Virus record (IMG/VR): IMGVR_UViG_3300008952_000178 | Location: 1-32,455 of that record | DNA: 32,455 nt | Strand: one strand, 5' to 3' | DNA from: a virus | Shown here: in pieces, positions 7,687-14,796 of the stretch | Position numbering within the stretch: the first letter of the stretch is position 1 | Layout of the letters: each line of letters starts with the position of its first letter | Translations under genes and position numbers: made by a program | The notes under the pieces: generated by a model | What the model saw: the letters and a program-made list of their open reading frames with translations, nothing else | The model's database searches: none | Told to the model about the DNA's origin: nothing

Positions 7687-8756
7687 GAATATTTGGAGAT
7701 TATCATTCTTTTTGTACAGGTTACGAAGCAATGAAATTAATGTGGGATGTAACCATGCATTCAGAAAATACTAAAGTAGTAAATGATACTATTATAAAAG
7801 ATGACGACGAAGACGATAAAGGTTGGGAAAGATTATTAGCAGAAAAATTTGAATTAATAAATTTTGAAGTTACACCTTGTTCTAGTAATAAAGATATTTT
7901 AGATAAACTAGTTTTATCATTGCAAAGTAATAAACCAAAAGATTTATATATCGTCCAAACTACAACTTGGTATATGACACGATTTGGTATTGTTGATCAT
8001 GAGACTTTTAAATATAAAACTAGACATAATATTACATATAATTTACCTGATGCTCGTAGTTTTCTTGGAAAACGATATCAGACAGCAACGGTCCCATGGT
8101 ATCCTGATTATGTTTTTAATAAAATACCATTTACTCCCGGTGGACCAGAAGGAGATATATCAACACCTAGATGGATTCATCAAACAGATGCTGATTTTTC
8201 TATAGATCAATCTGGTTTATTTGAATCATGTTTTAGTAGTTGTATTGATCATATCGAAATTCCAGCATTAATAGAAGGACTAGACGATGCTCATAGAATG
8301 AGAGCAATTTATGGTGAGTTAGGCAAAGTACTTTTGCATGATCATTTAGGTTCACAAGCAAGGCAAGAAGAAGCATTTGCAGAAATGATTTTATTAAATC
8401 TATTAAGTCAACTATATAATGTTTGGTATTTTCATTGGTTTCCGCCATTAGGTAGAGTTGAAGATTTTAATTATATGGAAGATCCCCATCCAACAGGTAA
8501 TCCTATTGCAGATTTTAGACGGCAAAATAGAAAAGATACTATAGGATTAAATTATGCAAAATTAGAAACAAAAAATACTGATAAAAGAATTCATCCATTT
8601 AGTGCAATGGATTGGATGATAATGACATATAGAGATAAAATACATAATGAATTGAATTGGCAAACAGAAGAAGTGCATCATTTAATTTTTAATGAATATA
8701 TTTCTTCAAATGATACATTAATGGACATATTAAAAAAAGGAAAGGTAAATGGCTGA
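7677..8756 (+). CDS. Diverged paralogue of the SGNH-like protein, probably inactive
   Basis: A 359-residue protein homologous to the preceding gene. GIFGDYHSFCTG matches GIFGCSHSFGTG, SNKDIL matches NKDIL, DLYIVQTTTWY matches DMYIVQTTQWH, and NVWYFHWFPPLG matches NIWYFYWNPPFG. The presumed nucleophile position (Cys-Ser-His) has become Asp-Tyr-His, and the C-terminal Asp-x-x-His block is replaced by WQTEEVHHLI. Hydrolase chemistry is therefore likely lost or changed. It overlaps the helicase gene by 8 bases. The best reading is tandem duplication and divergence within the primase-helicase operon. Confidence 0.6.
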   Translation: MEVGIFGDYHSFCTGYEAMKLMWDVTMHSENTKVVNDTIIKDDDEDDKGWERLLAEKFELINFEVTPCSSNKDILDKLVLSLQSNKPKDLYIVQTTTWYMTRFGIVDHETFKYKTRHNITYNLPDARSFLGKRYQTATVPWYPDYVFNKIPFTPGGPEGDISTPRWIHQTDADFSIDQSGLFESCFSSCIDHIEIPALIEGLDDAHRMRAIYGELGKVLLHDHLGSQARQEEAFAEMILLNLLSQLYNVWYFHWFPPLGRVEDFNYMEDPHPTGNPIADFRRQNRKDTIGLNYAKLETKNTDKRIHPFSAMDWMIMTYRDKIHNELNWQTEEVHHLIFNEYISSNDTLMDILKKGKVNG

Positions 8757-10140
8757 AGAAGTAAAAGAATATACAGAAGATATGCAAAAACTTTATGTAG
8801 AGTTTTTATTATCAGATTCTGAATTGTATGCTAGATGCCAAGCAATTTTAGATGCAGAATACTTTGATAGAAAATTTAGAAAAAGTGTAAAATTTATACA
8901 AGAACATGTGTCGGGGTATTCTGCATTACCTACACCAGAACAAATTAAAGCAGAAGCAGGAATAGAATTTACATTAGTTAAAGATGTCGACGAACGACAT
9001 CAAGATTGGTTTTTAGATGATTTTGAACAATTTTGTAAACATAAAGCATTAGCAAATGCAATTCTTGGTTCAACGGATTTATTGGAAGAAAATCAATTTG
9101 GAGCAGTAGAAAAAATAATTAAAGATGCTGTCCAAGTTAGTTTAGCAAAAAATTTAGGTACAGATTATTATGTTGATCCTGGCGATAGATTGCGTAATTT
9201 AAAAACATTAAATGGCGGAACAAGTACTGGTTGGGAATCAATGGATGCTAAATTATTTGGCGGATTTAATAAGGGCGAACTTAATATATTTGCAGGAGGT
9301 AGTGGCGCAGGTAAAAGTATATTCTTACAAAATCTTGCAGTTAATTGGTCGTTAATGAAATTAAATGTTGTGTATGTTAGTTTGGAACTAAGTGAAAATT
9401 TGACTGCTATGCGAATGGATGCAATGAACACTGGTTATTCTACAAAGGAATTATATAAAAATTTAGATGATGTAGATTTACGTGTTAAAATGCAAAAGAA
9501 AAAAGCAGGAGCAATTCAAATAGTACAATTAGTAAGTGGATGTACAGTGAACGATATACGAGCATATTTAAAAGAATATACAGTACAAACTGGTATACGA
9601 CCTGATGCTATAGTAATAGATTATTTAGATTTAATGATGCCTGCACAAAAGAAAGTACCTCCGAGTGATTTGTTTATTAAAGATAAGTTTGTTAGTGAGG
9701 AACTTAGAAATTTAGCAGTAGAATTAGATTTATTATTTGCAACCGCATCTCAATTAAACAGAGGAGCAGTAGATGAAATAGAATTTGATCATTCGCATAT
9801 TGCAGGTGGACTTAGTAAGATACAAACAGCAGATAATGTTATTGGTATATTCAGTTCTCGAGCAATGCGAGAGCGTGGACGAATACAAATACAATTTATG
9901 AAAACTAGATCTAGTAGTGGTGTAGGACAAAAAATAGATTTAGAATTTGATGGTAGTACATTACGAATATCAGATTTACCTGAAGGAGAAGAAGTAAGCC
10001 CAACAGAAGATATATATGCTACACTTAAAAAGAAATCAACTCTTTCAAAAGTTAAATCTGGATTAACAGAAAATCAGGTAGTCGAAGATACTGTAGATCA
10101 TAGTGATAGACTAAGAAATATGTTAAAAGGCATGGAATGA
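8749..10140 (+). CDS. 41: Replicative DNA helicase, T4 gp41 / DnaB type
   Basis: A 463-residue RecA-fold hexameric helicase, close to the 475 residues of T4 gp41. The N-terminal helical domain covers roughly residues 1-130. Walker A GGSGAGKS is near 183-190, the following block VVYVSLELSENLTAMRMDA is typical of DnaB/gp41, and Walker B IVIDYLDLM is near 287. ATASQLNR lies near 330 and a basic loop RIQIQFMKTRSSSG near 382. It unwinds duplex DNA 5' to 3' at the fork and activates the primase. The acidic, flexible C-terminus may contact partner proteins. The stop overlaps the next start as ATGA. Confidence 0.92.
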   Translation: MAEEVKEYTEDMQKLYVEFLLSDSELYARCQAILDAEYFDRKFRKSVKFIQEHVSGYSALPTPEQIKAEAGIEFTLVKDVDERHQDWFLDDFEQFCKHKALANAILGSTDLLEENQFGAVEKIIKDAVQVSLAKNLGTDYYVDPGDRLRNLKTLNGGTSTGWESMDAKLFGGFNKGELNIFAGGSGAGKSIFLQNLAVNWSLMKLNVVYVSLELSENLTAMRMDAMNTGYSTKELYKNLDDVDLRVKMQKKKAGAIQIVQLVSGCTVNDIRAYLKEYTVQTGIRPDAIVIDYLDLMMPAQKKVPPSDLFIKDKFVSEELRNLAVELDLLFATASQLNRGAVDEIEFDHSHIAGGLSKIQTADNVIGIFSSRAMRERGRIQIQFMKTRSSSGVGQKIDLEFDGSTLRISDLPEGEEVSPTEDIYATLKKKSTLSKVKSGLTENQVVEDTVDHSDRLRNMLKGME

Positions 10141-11159
10141 AACAAGAAGAACAATTAAAACATGCTAATTATTTTACAACAAATGTAGAATGTGATCAAT
10201 TGAATACTGCAAATTCTGAAGCAAATCGAATATTACTTAAAATATTTGGTGGTATAGGTGATGTATTAATGTGTTTGCCTATATTACGTAAATTATCTGA
10301 ATTGCACATAGTAGATATAGCACTACGAAATGCCGATAATTCAGATATTGGCGAATGGACAGAAGAAATAATACAACATAATCCTTATATTAATAATGTC
10401 TATACATGGAATTATTGGACAACACATTTAAAGGAGTTGCGAGTATACAAAAAGGTTGTTGTTTATAATCCTTTTCCGTATGATCAAGAAATGTTTTATG
10501 CAACACCAATGCATAGAATAGATTTAGCCGCCGAGTTAATGGGAGTCTCTGATTGCAATTATCATGATATAAATATCCATTTAACAAATGATGAAAATGT
10601 ATGGGCGTATAATAAATTAGAACTTATTAAAAATCCTGTAATTATTCAACCAACAGTATTACGAGATCCTTGGCCAAATAACCAAGGTAAGCAAATTCCA
10701 ATAGAAATTTATCCTAGACTTTTTAAAGATTTTCCTGAACTAACATTTATAGGTATCGGTACAACAAAAGGTAATAATGGTGATGGAATGGATTTAGGAG
10801 AATGGGATAATTATGTATCTTTTATGGACAAAACAACAATTAGACAGGCAATTTCATTATTAAAATGGTCAAAATTTCATATTATTCCTGATAGTTTTTT
10901 AGGACATGCAAGTGCAGGATATAACAAAAAGGGTATAGTTATATTTGGTTGTACTTCTCCACAAGTATTTGGATACAAAAATAACTATAATCTTTGGTAT
11001 GCACCTCCATGTGCTCCATGTAGGATACAATCAGAACCATCAGAATGGCATAAAGAATGTTGTATTAAAGATGGAGTACCAGTAGAGTATGATAATTTAA
11101 AACGAAATATTAAGAAATTAATAGCTGAAGAGCTTTCAGGAGTGCTTGACCCTGAGTAG
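10137..11159 (+). CDS. Glycosyltransferase family 9-like (heptosyltransferase-type) protein
   Basis: A 340-residue GT-B-fold protein. FGGIGDVLMCLPILRKL near residues 37-53 matches the N-terminal GDVL..LP..R.L signature of ADP-heptose:LPS heptosyltransferases. PDSFLGHASAGYNKKGIVIFG near 260-280 matches the family's D.G..H.AA....V..FG nucleotide-sugar site, with Ser-Phe in place of the usual T/S-G. A Cys cluster (CAPC, ECC) near the end may bind metal. The acceptor could be phage DNA, a virion protein or host surface glycan. It is coupled to the helicase and converges with the minus-strand gene, overlapping it by 50 bases. Confidence 0.7.
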   Translation: MKQEEQLKHANYFTTNVECDQLNTANSEANRILLKIFGGIGDVLMCLPILRKLSELHIVDIALRNADNSDIGEWTEEIIQHNPYINNVYTWNYWTTHLKELRVYKKVVVYNPFPYDQEMFYATPMHRIDLAAELMGVSDCNYHDINIHLTNDENVWAYNKLELIKNPVIIQPTVLRDPWPNNQGKQIPIEIYPRLFKDFPELTFIGIGTTKGNNGDGMDLGEWDNYVSFMDKTTIRQAISLLKWSKFHIIPDSFLGHASAGYNKKGIVIFGCTSPQVFGYKNNYNLWYAPPCAPCRIQSEPSEWHKECCIKDGVPVEYDNLKRNIKKLIAEELSGVLDPE

Positions 11160-11391
11160 GATGTACATCTCTACCACTTGCCATTAAATTAATAGCGGCA
11201 GTAGCATTGTCTTTTAGTTGAGGACCCATTTGGGGATCAGGATGTAATGCTGACGGATCTAAGCCTTGTATAGCACCAATTACACCAGACGGATCAGCAG
11301 GTTCTTCGGCTTGTGCCATTGCTTCTTGATCAGGTGGTGCTTGCCACCCTGCTTGGTATGGACTTAGTTCATTTAAATCGAGAGCTTTCAT
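11110..11391 (-). CDS. Small unrecognised phage protein (minus strand)
   Basis: A 93-residue protein rich in Ala, Pro, Gln and Asp, with an N-terminus MKALDLNEL. It fills an otherwise empty 276-base interval, which is the main reason for accepting it. No function is recognised. The N-terminus resembles those of the small genes at 14113 and 16265 and could be a capsid-targeting sequence with an L-x-E cleavage site. A palindromic late-type box lies directly upstream, and its predicted start of transcription coincides with the ATG. The 3' end overlaps the glycosyltransferase gene. Confidence 0.55.
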   Translation of the reverse strand: MKALDLNELSPYQAGWQAPPDQEAMAQAEEPADPSGVIGAIQGLDPSALHPDPQMGPQLKDNATAAINLMASGRDVHPTQGQALLKALQLLIS

Positions 11392-11394
11392 AAC

Positions 11395-11412
11395 AATATT
11401 TAGCTAAATATT
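11395..11412. promoter_or_regulatory. Palindromic, divergent late-type promoter
   Basis: The 18-base perfect palindrome AATATTTAGCTAAATATT holds GCTAAATA on each strand. On the + strand it is placed for the gene at 11436, with AAGAGGAT as ribosome binding site. On the minus strand T4 spacing puts +1 at 11391, the A of the start codon. Confidence 0.55.
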
Positions 11413-11435
11413 ATATAGTTTTAAGAGGATTGTAA

Positions 11436-11693
11436 ATGACATCCACAAAGAGTTTATTTGAAGAGATTAGTTCTATTGCAACTAAACGTGATAATTCATT
11501 ATTAGTTGAATCTAGAGCAGAACATATTATTGCAAGTGTTATTAATTTAATACATTTGATACAAGAATCATATTCGCAAGATCAAGCGGCCGATTTAAAT
11601 AAAAGATTAATTAATGCAATACGAACCGAAGATGTACGCAAATTTACTAGAGGTATGCGTAAAGTAAAAGAGCAGGATGAAAATGAAAATTAA
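11436..11693 (+). CDS. Small helical phage protein of unknown function
   Basis: An 85-residue, mostly alpha-helical protein (SLLVESRAEHIIASVINLIHLI and RLINAIRTEDVRKFTRGMRKV) with a charged tail. AAGAGGAT is spaced correctly before ATG 11436. The N-terminus MTSTKSLFEEI has an L-x-E site at residues 7-9 that could be a prohead-protease cleavage site. Similar small proteins occur near head genes in marine T4-like phages as I recall them, but no function is known to me. It overlaps the next gene by 17 bases. Confidence 0.75.
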   Translation: MTSTKSLFEEISSIATKRDNSLLVESRAEHIIASVINLIHLIQESYSQDQAADLNKRLINAIRTEDVRKFTRGMRKVKEQDENEN

Positions 11694-11877
11694 AGATATT
11701 TTAAATGATATAAGTCCGCGAATAAAGGCAAAAAAAGATATTAATAAACGATTTAAACGGCGTAAAGGAAAAGCATTTCATTCTAAGCCAGATTTTAATC
11801 ATAAATTTAAAGTTTCTAATATTACAAAGCGAATAAAAGGCGCATTGTGCGATGACATTAACAACGATACAGAATGA
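11677..11877 (+). CDS. Small, very basic phage protein
   Basis: A 66-residue protein dominated by Lys and Arg between residues 15 and 55 (KRFKRRKGKAF, SNITKRIKGAL). DNA binding or packaging inside the head is a reasonable guess but unproven. The start may be ATG 11677 or ATG 11683 two codons later; the Lys codons make these hard to separate. It overlaps both neighbours, so it is part of a short operon beginning at 11436. Confidence 0.65.
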   Translation: MKMKIKDILNDISPRIKAKKDINKRFKRRKGKAFHSKPDFNHKFKVSNITKRIKGALCDDINNDTE

Positions 11878-12439
11878 ATTAGATCTTCTAGCAGAAGAAA
11901 AACAAAGTGGCTTTCAAATTATTAATACTTTAACTGAAAGTCGATTATTTAGGCAACCCCAAGTATTAAACAATTTAGGCAAGCAAGGTCTTAAAGATTT
12001 AACTTTTTTATATCTACTATTATTATACATATTTTATAACGAACCAGAAACACACAAAAAGGCAGTACATTACGCAAAACGAACAAAATCATATCGAGAC
12101 TTTGACACATTTTATATAGGTGGTACAGATCTGTATTTGCTTATCAACGCTAATTTAGGCTCGATCAATAAACCTCTATTGCTTATGTTTCTTGATCGCC
12201 TGGTCAATACAAATGTAGAAAGAGAATTTGTTCAACGATTTTTATTAAATGCACAAAATACTTTACGGGTAAACAATAGTGTTTTGAGATCTGCTAGAAG
12301 ATACGTTCAAGATTGGCATGTAATGGGGCAACAACGTAAATATCAAACATTAACACAAATATTATCATTTGTACGAACAAAAGCAAGATACATAGAAGTA
12401 TATGATGATATAACCGAAATTCAACGAAAATACTCATAA
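11852..12439 (+). CDS. Unrecognised helical phage protein
   Basis: A 195-residue, mainly helical protein. A hydrophobic run TFLYLLLLYIFY near residues 50-61 could be a buried helix or a short membrane segment. The C-terminal half is basic and helical (NTLRVNNSVLRSARRYVQDW). There is no enzyme motif. It is the last gene of the 11436-12439 operon, overlapping its predecessor by 26 bases. A late-type box follows the stop and starts the next unit. Its genomic position suggests a head or packaging accessory role. Confidence 0.72.
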   Translation: MTLTTIQNELDLLAEEKQSGFQIINTLTESRLFRQPQVLNNLGKQGLKDLTFLYLLLLYIFYNEPETHKKAVHYAKRTKSYRDFDTFYIGGTDLYLLINANLGSINKPLLLMFLDRLVNTNVEREFVQRFLLNAQNTLRVNNSVLRSARRYVQDWHVMGQQRKYQTLTQILSFVRTKARYIEVYDDITEIQRKYS

Positions 12440-12442
12440 TCT

Positions 12443-12450
12443 GATAAATA
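12443..12450 (+). promoter_or_regulatory. T4-late-like promoter GATAAATA
   Basis: GATAAATA lies 33 bases before the ATG at 12484. A strong ribosome binding site AAGGAGATT follows at 12471-12479, so this unit appears set for high late expression. Confidence 0.6.
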
Positions 12451-12483
12451 AAATAAAGAGTAAAGTTATTAAGGAGATTAATT

Positions 12484-12819
12484 ATGGCTTTAGACGACAA
12501 CGCAAGAAGTGTACCTACGAATGCTACATATGGCGCACCTATGTTTGTGTACAAATTAGCATCAACCGGAATTCATACATCACATACAGATTCTGATTCA
12601 AACTTTCAGAAGATCCTTTCCTACATTGGACAGCGGACTACAGTATTAGCATGGGAAACCCCAGCAAGTGATGTCGCATATGTTTTATGTGAAGGTGGTA
12701 TTGATTTATCAACCTGGCCATTAGGTGCAGGCGCAACAACAACCGCTGGAACCATTGATGATGGTGACACTGGTGCAAGTGCAGATTGTGTAATTACCAA
12801 ATATTTAACATTTGAGTAA
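12484..12819 (+). CDS. Small virion-type structural protein, likely highly expressed
   Basis: A 111-residue beta-rich protein with high Thr, Ser, Gly and Ala content (TYGAPMFVYKLAS, GGIDLSTWPLGAGATT, DDGDTGASADC). It has its own late-type promoter, the strongest ribosome binding site in the region and its own terminator. This monocistronic layout is typical of an abundant virion protein such as a head-decoration or tail component. No family was recognised from sequence alone. Confidence 0.72.
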   Translation: MALDDNARSVPTNATYGAPMFVYKLASTGIHTSHTDSDSNFQKILSYIGQRTTVLAWETPASDVAYVLCEGGIDLSTWPLGAGATTTAGTIDDGDTGASADCVITKYLTFE

Positions 12820-12833
12820 TAGCATATAGAATT

Positions 12834-12862
12834 AAGGCGTCTATTTTTAGGCGCCTTTTTTT
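12834..12862 (+). terminator. Intrinsic terminator
   Basis: AAGGCGTCTA (12834-12843) pairs with TAGGCGCCTT (12848-12857) through ten pairs including one G-U, closing a TTTT loop and ending in a T run. It isolates the small structural gene at 12484 from the next one. Confidence 0.88.
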
Positions 12863-12868
12863 ATGACC

Positions 12869-12876
12869 GCTAAATA
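12869..12876 (+). promoter_or_regulatory. T4-late-like promoter GCTAAATA
   Basis: GCTAAATA sits directly after the terminator and 14 bases before ATG 12891. T4 spacing places +1 near 12882, leaving a leader of about 9 bases with only a weak AAAGG site. Confidence 0.6.
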
Positions 12877-12890
12877 CGAATAAAGGTTAC

Positions 12891-13409
12891 ATGGCAACAT
12901 TTCATGACGCCGGAGAGTTTATCGGCGCAAATATTGAATTCTTTTCAATATTCAGTTTAATAGATTTTTCAGATTCAGATATGGGTGCTAATGCATCGCC
13001 CTATAAAGGCGATGGCACTAAATTAGATTTAACAAATGTAGAATCTAAATCATATCATCAAGCTCAAAATTTAAATATTTTAATTCAGTCTATTGGTTTT
13101 AGATGCCAACCAGTAATGATATCCGTTAATTCACAATCAGTTACTGTTTCATCTTTTAATAATGCTCATAGTGTAAATTTAGGCTCTGCGTATACTGGTA
13201 CAAAAGAACTTTGGACCGTAAAATTTGCTTCAGAAAACCCAGGTGCATGGAATATTACATTATTACAAACTGAATTATTCGGTATGCCTATAGAAGGATC
13301 GTCCAATTTAACCGACTCAACAAGCAATATTGTCGGAAATATAATAAATACTAATGTTGATGATAATGTCAATAGAAACACAATCATCGAAATGGCTGAA
13401 ATACTTTAG
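12891..13409 (+). CDS. Putative virion structural protein
   Basis: A 172-residue protein with an N-terminal amphipathic stretch (GEFIGANIEFFSIFSLIDFS) followed by a beta-rich body (VMISVNSQSVTVSSFNNAHS, LWTVKFASENPGAWNITLL) and an Asn/Asp-rich tail. It has its own late-type promoter after a terminator, which fits a separately regulated virion protein. No family is recognised. A structured RNA region follows before the next gene. Confidence 0.68.
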   Translation: MATFHDAGEFIGANIEFFSIFSLIDFSDSDMGANASPYKGDGTKLDLTNVESKSYHQAQNLNILIQSIGFRCQPVMISVNSQSVTVSSFNNAHSVNLGSAYTGTKELWTVKFASENPGAWNITLLQTELFGMPIEGSSNLTDSTSNIVGNIINTNVDDNVNRNTIIEMAEIL

Positions 13410-13422
13410 GCGAATACTGGCT

Positions 13423-13481
13423 CCAAATCGATATTACTATATCGTGTAATTAGTGTAAAAGCACTAGTAAAAGTGATTTGG
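13423..13481 (+). promoter_or_regulatory. Three-helix RNA element covering a ribosome binding site
   Basis: CCAAATC (13423-13429) can pair with GATTTGG (13475-13481), enclosing two hairpins: CGATAT-TACT-ATATCG (13429-13444) and TAGTG-TAAAAG-CACTA (13451-13466). The outer strand TTTGGA is the only ribosome-binding-site-like sequence before ATG 13489, so closing the junction would hide it. Base pairing is seen directly; a regulatory role is inference. Confidence 0.45.
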
Positions 13482-13488
13482 AAAATAA

Positions 13489-13803
13489 ATGTCTGATATA
13501 GAAAAAGCGAGTTTAGAAGCTCATGTAGAACTTTGTGGTGAGAGATACACTCGCTTAGAAGATAAATTAGATGAAGTTGTTAGACGTATAGAACGTAGTT
13601 ATGTACGATTTGATAAGATGGAGCAATCTATAAATGTTATCAAAGAATTTGCAACAAATCATCATACAGATAGATTTCAAGCTATTGAAACAAGGCAAAG
13701 TGCCTTGGAATCTCGTATATCAAATTTAATGAAATTAATTTTATCCGGTGCAGTTGTAATTATAGGTACATTAGTTACAGGCATCTTTACACTTCTTCCC
13801 TAA
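13489..13803 (+). CDS. Coiled-coil protein with C-terminal membrane anchor (XhlA-like)
   Basis: A 104-residue protein. Residues about 5-75 form a charged coiled coil (YTRLEDKLDEVVRRIE, FDKMEQSINVIKEF, RQSALESRISNL). Residues about 80-102 form one membrane helix ending at the C-terminus (LILSGAVVIIGTLVTGIFTLL). This layout resembles XhlA/hemolysin-type phage proteins associated with holins, so a lysis or membrane-tethering role is plausible. The gene lies behind a folded RNA leader that could control its timing. It is distant from the endolysin gene at 26555. Confidence 0.68.
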   Translation: MSDIEKASLEAHVELCGERYTRLEDKLDEVVRRIERSYVRFDKMEQSINVIKEFATNHHTDRFQAIETRQSALESRISNLMKLILSGAVVIIGTLVTGIFTLLP

Positions 13804-13807
13804 TAAC

Positions 13808-13815
13808 AATAAATA
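13808..13815 (+). promoter_or_regulatory. T4-late-like promoter AATAAATA
   Basis: AATAAATA lies 19 bases before ATG 13835, with ACAGGAAT as ribosome binding site between them. Confidence 0.5.
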
Positions 13816-13834
13816 CAATAACAGGAATTAATAA

Positions 13835-14116
13835 ATGCATATTATCGAAGTAGCAGAGCCTCTTATTGAAACAAAAATTGTTTGGGCGAAAAAAGGCAAA
13901 AACAATATTACACGAAAATATAGATGTTCTTTTGGTAAACGAAAGGGCAGAGTTGTTGCAACTCCAATGCAATGTTCCGCTCCAATTGATATGAAAAAAC
14001 GATTCCAACTTAAAAAAACAAAAGCAAGATTAGGTTCGAAAATGGCACGAAAAGCAAAGAAAACTAAACGATTTAATCCTGCAAGTAAACGGGTAAGGGC
14101 GTTAAATAAACAATGA
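13835..14116 (+). CDS. Small, highly basic phage protein (putative internal head protein)
   Basis: A 93-residue protein with an acidic N-terminus MHIIEVAEPLIE followed by about 75 residues dense in Lys and Arg (KYRCSFGKRKGR, KKRFQLKKTKARLGSKMARK, KKTKRFNPASKRVRALNK). Two Cys are present. The composition resembles DNA-condensing or internal head proteins. The V-A-E at residues 6-8 could act as a prohead-protease site that removes the acidic leader. I recall similar unassigned proteins in marine T4-like phages. It overlaps the next gene at its stop (ATGA). Confidence 0.75.
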   Translation: MHIIEVAEPLIETKIVWAKKGKNNITRKYRCSFGKRKGRVVATPMQCSAPIDMKKRFQLKKTKARLGSKMARKAKKTKRFNPASKRVRALNKQ

Positions 14117-14571
14117 AAGCATTATTAGCATTAAATGAAAGCACTACAGCAGAAATAATTGCTGATTTATTACAGATACCACCTGAACAAGCACAAGCAA
14201 TGGCAGGACAAATGAGGCTTAGTGAAATATTAAGTCTTGTTCAAGAACTTAAAGCAAATAATATGTGGGAAGCAAGCGAAATTGTTAAACCTTATCTTGC
14301 AGAACTTACAGGTCCTTCAGGTACAGGAACAGCCGCAGTTAATCAATCAAAATCTACTGTAAAACCTACTAGGCCAACAGTAAAAGGTCAAACTGCTGAT
14401 GCTGAAGAAGAACAACAAACAGGCGAACCTGCAGGAGGAATTAATATATCTATGACAGATCCAAATGGTAATGAAGTTTATTCAGGAGATGTTAAAAAGT
14501 CAGGTGCAATGCGGGCTGTTAGGCAGTTACCCAAATCTGCAAAGGGCTCAGCAATAAGGAACATAGCATGA
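14113..14571 (+). CDS. Unrecognised acidic phage protein with helical N-terminus
   Basis: A 152-residue protein. Residues about 10-70 are helical with UBA/CUE-like spacing (TAEIIADLLQIPPEQAQAMA). The middle is a low-complexity Gln/Glu/Thr/Pro linker and the end is a small beta-type patch (NGNEVYSGDVKKSGAMRA). The N-terminus MKALLALNEST carries an L-N-E at residues 7-9. The gene is coupled to both neighbours through ATGA overlaps, so it shares expression with the basic protein upstream. A scaffold or internal head role is inference. Confidence 0.72.
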   Translation: MKALLALNESTTAEIIADLLQIPPEQAQAMAGQMRLSEILSLVQELKANNMWEASEIVKPYLAELTGPSGTGTAAVNQSKSTVKPTRPTVKGQTADAEEEQQTGEPAGGINISMTDPNGNEVYSGDVKKSGAMRAVRQLPKSAKGSAIRNIA

Positions 14572-14765
14572 AAGTGGTAGAGGTGGCAGGGCCATGTCCT
14601 GTAATGATTTCAAATAAAGAAGCATCTGTTTATGACAAAATATGTGGTAAACAAGGTTGCACAAAGGAAGACTTGTCAGAACGAGAAAAGATGGTAGCAA
14701 AAAATCTTATTACTAAAGGGGTTGTTGATAGGATTAATGGTCGTCTTTATCCAAGTTTTCGATAA
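14568..14765 (+). CDS. Small phage protein, winged-helix-like
   Basis: A 65-residue protein. After a short N-terminal strand with Cys-Pro (VVEVAGPCPVMI), the remainder looks like a small helix-turn-helix (KEDLSEREKMVAKNLITKGVVDRINGRLYPSF), a pattern seen in winged-helix domains. Three Cys are present. It overlaps the preceding gene by four bases and is followed by a late-type box. No function is recognised. Confidence 0.68.
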   Translation: MKVVEVAGPCPVMISNKEASVYDKICGKQGCTKEDLSEREKMVAKNLITKGVVDRINGRLYPSFR

Positions 14766-14768
14766 ATA
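14761..14768 (+). promoter_or_regulatory. T4-late-like promoter GATAAATA
   Basis: GATAAATA overlaps the stop of the previous gene and lies 28 bases before ATG 14797. ACGGGGA at 14783-14789 is the ribosome binding site that favours ATG 14797 over the in-frame TTG at 14776. Confidence 0.55.
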
Positions 14769-14796
14769 ATATAAATTGAGTAACGGGGATTTAATT

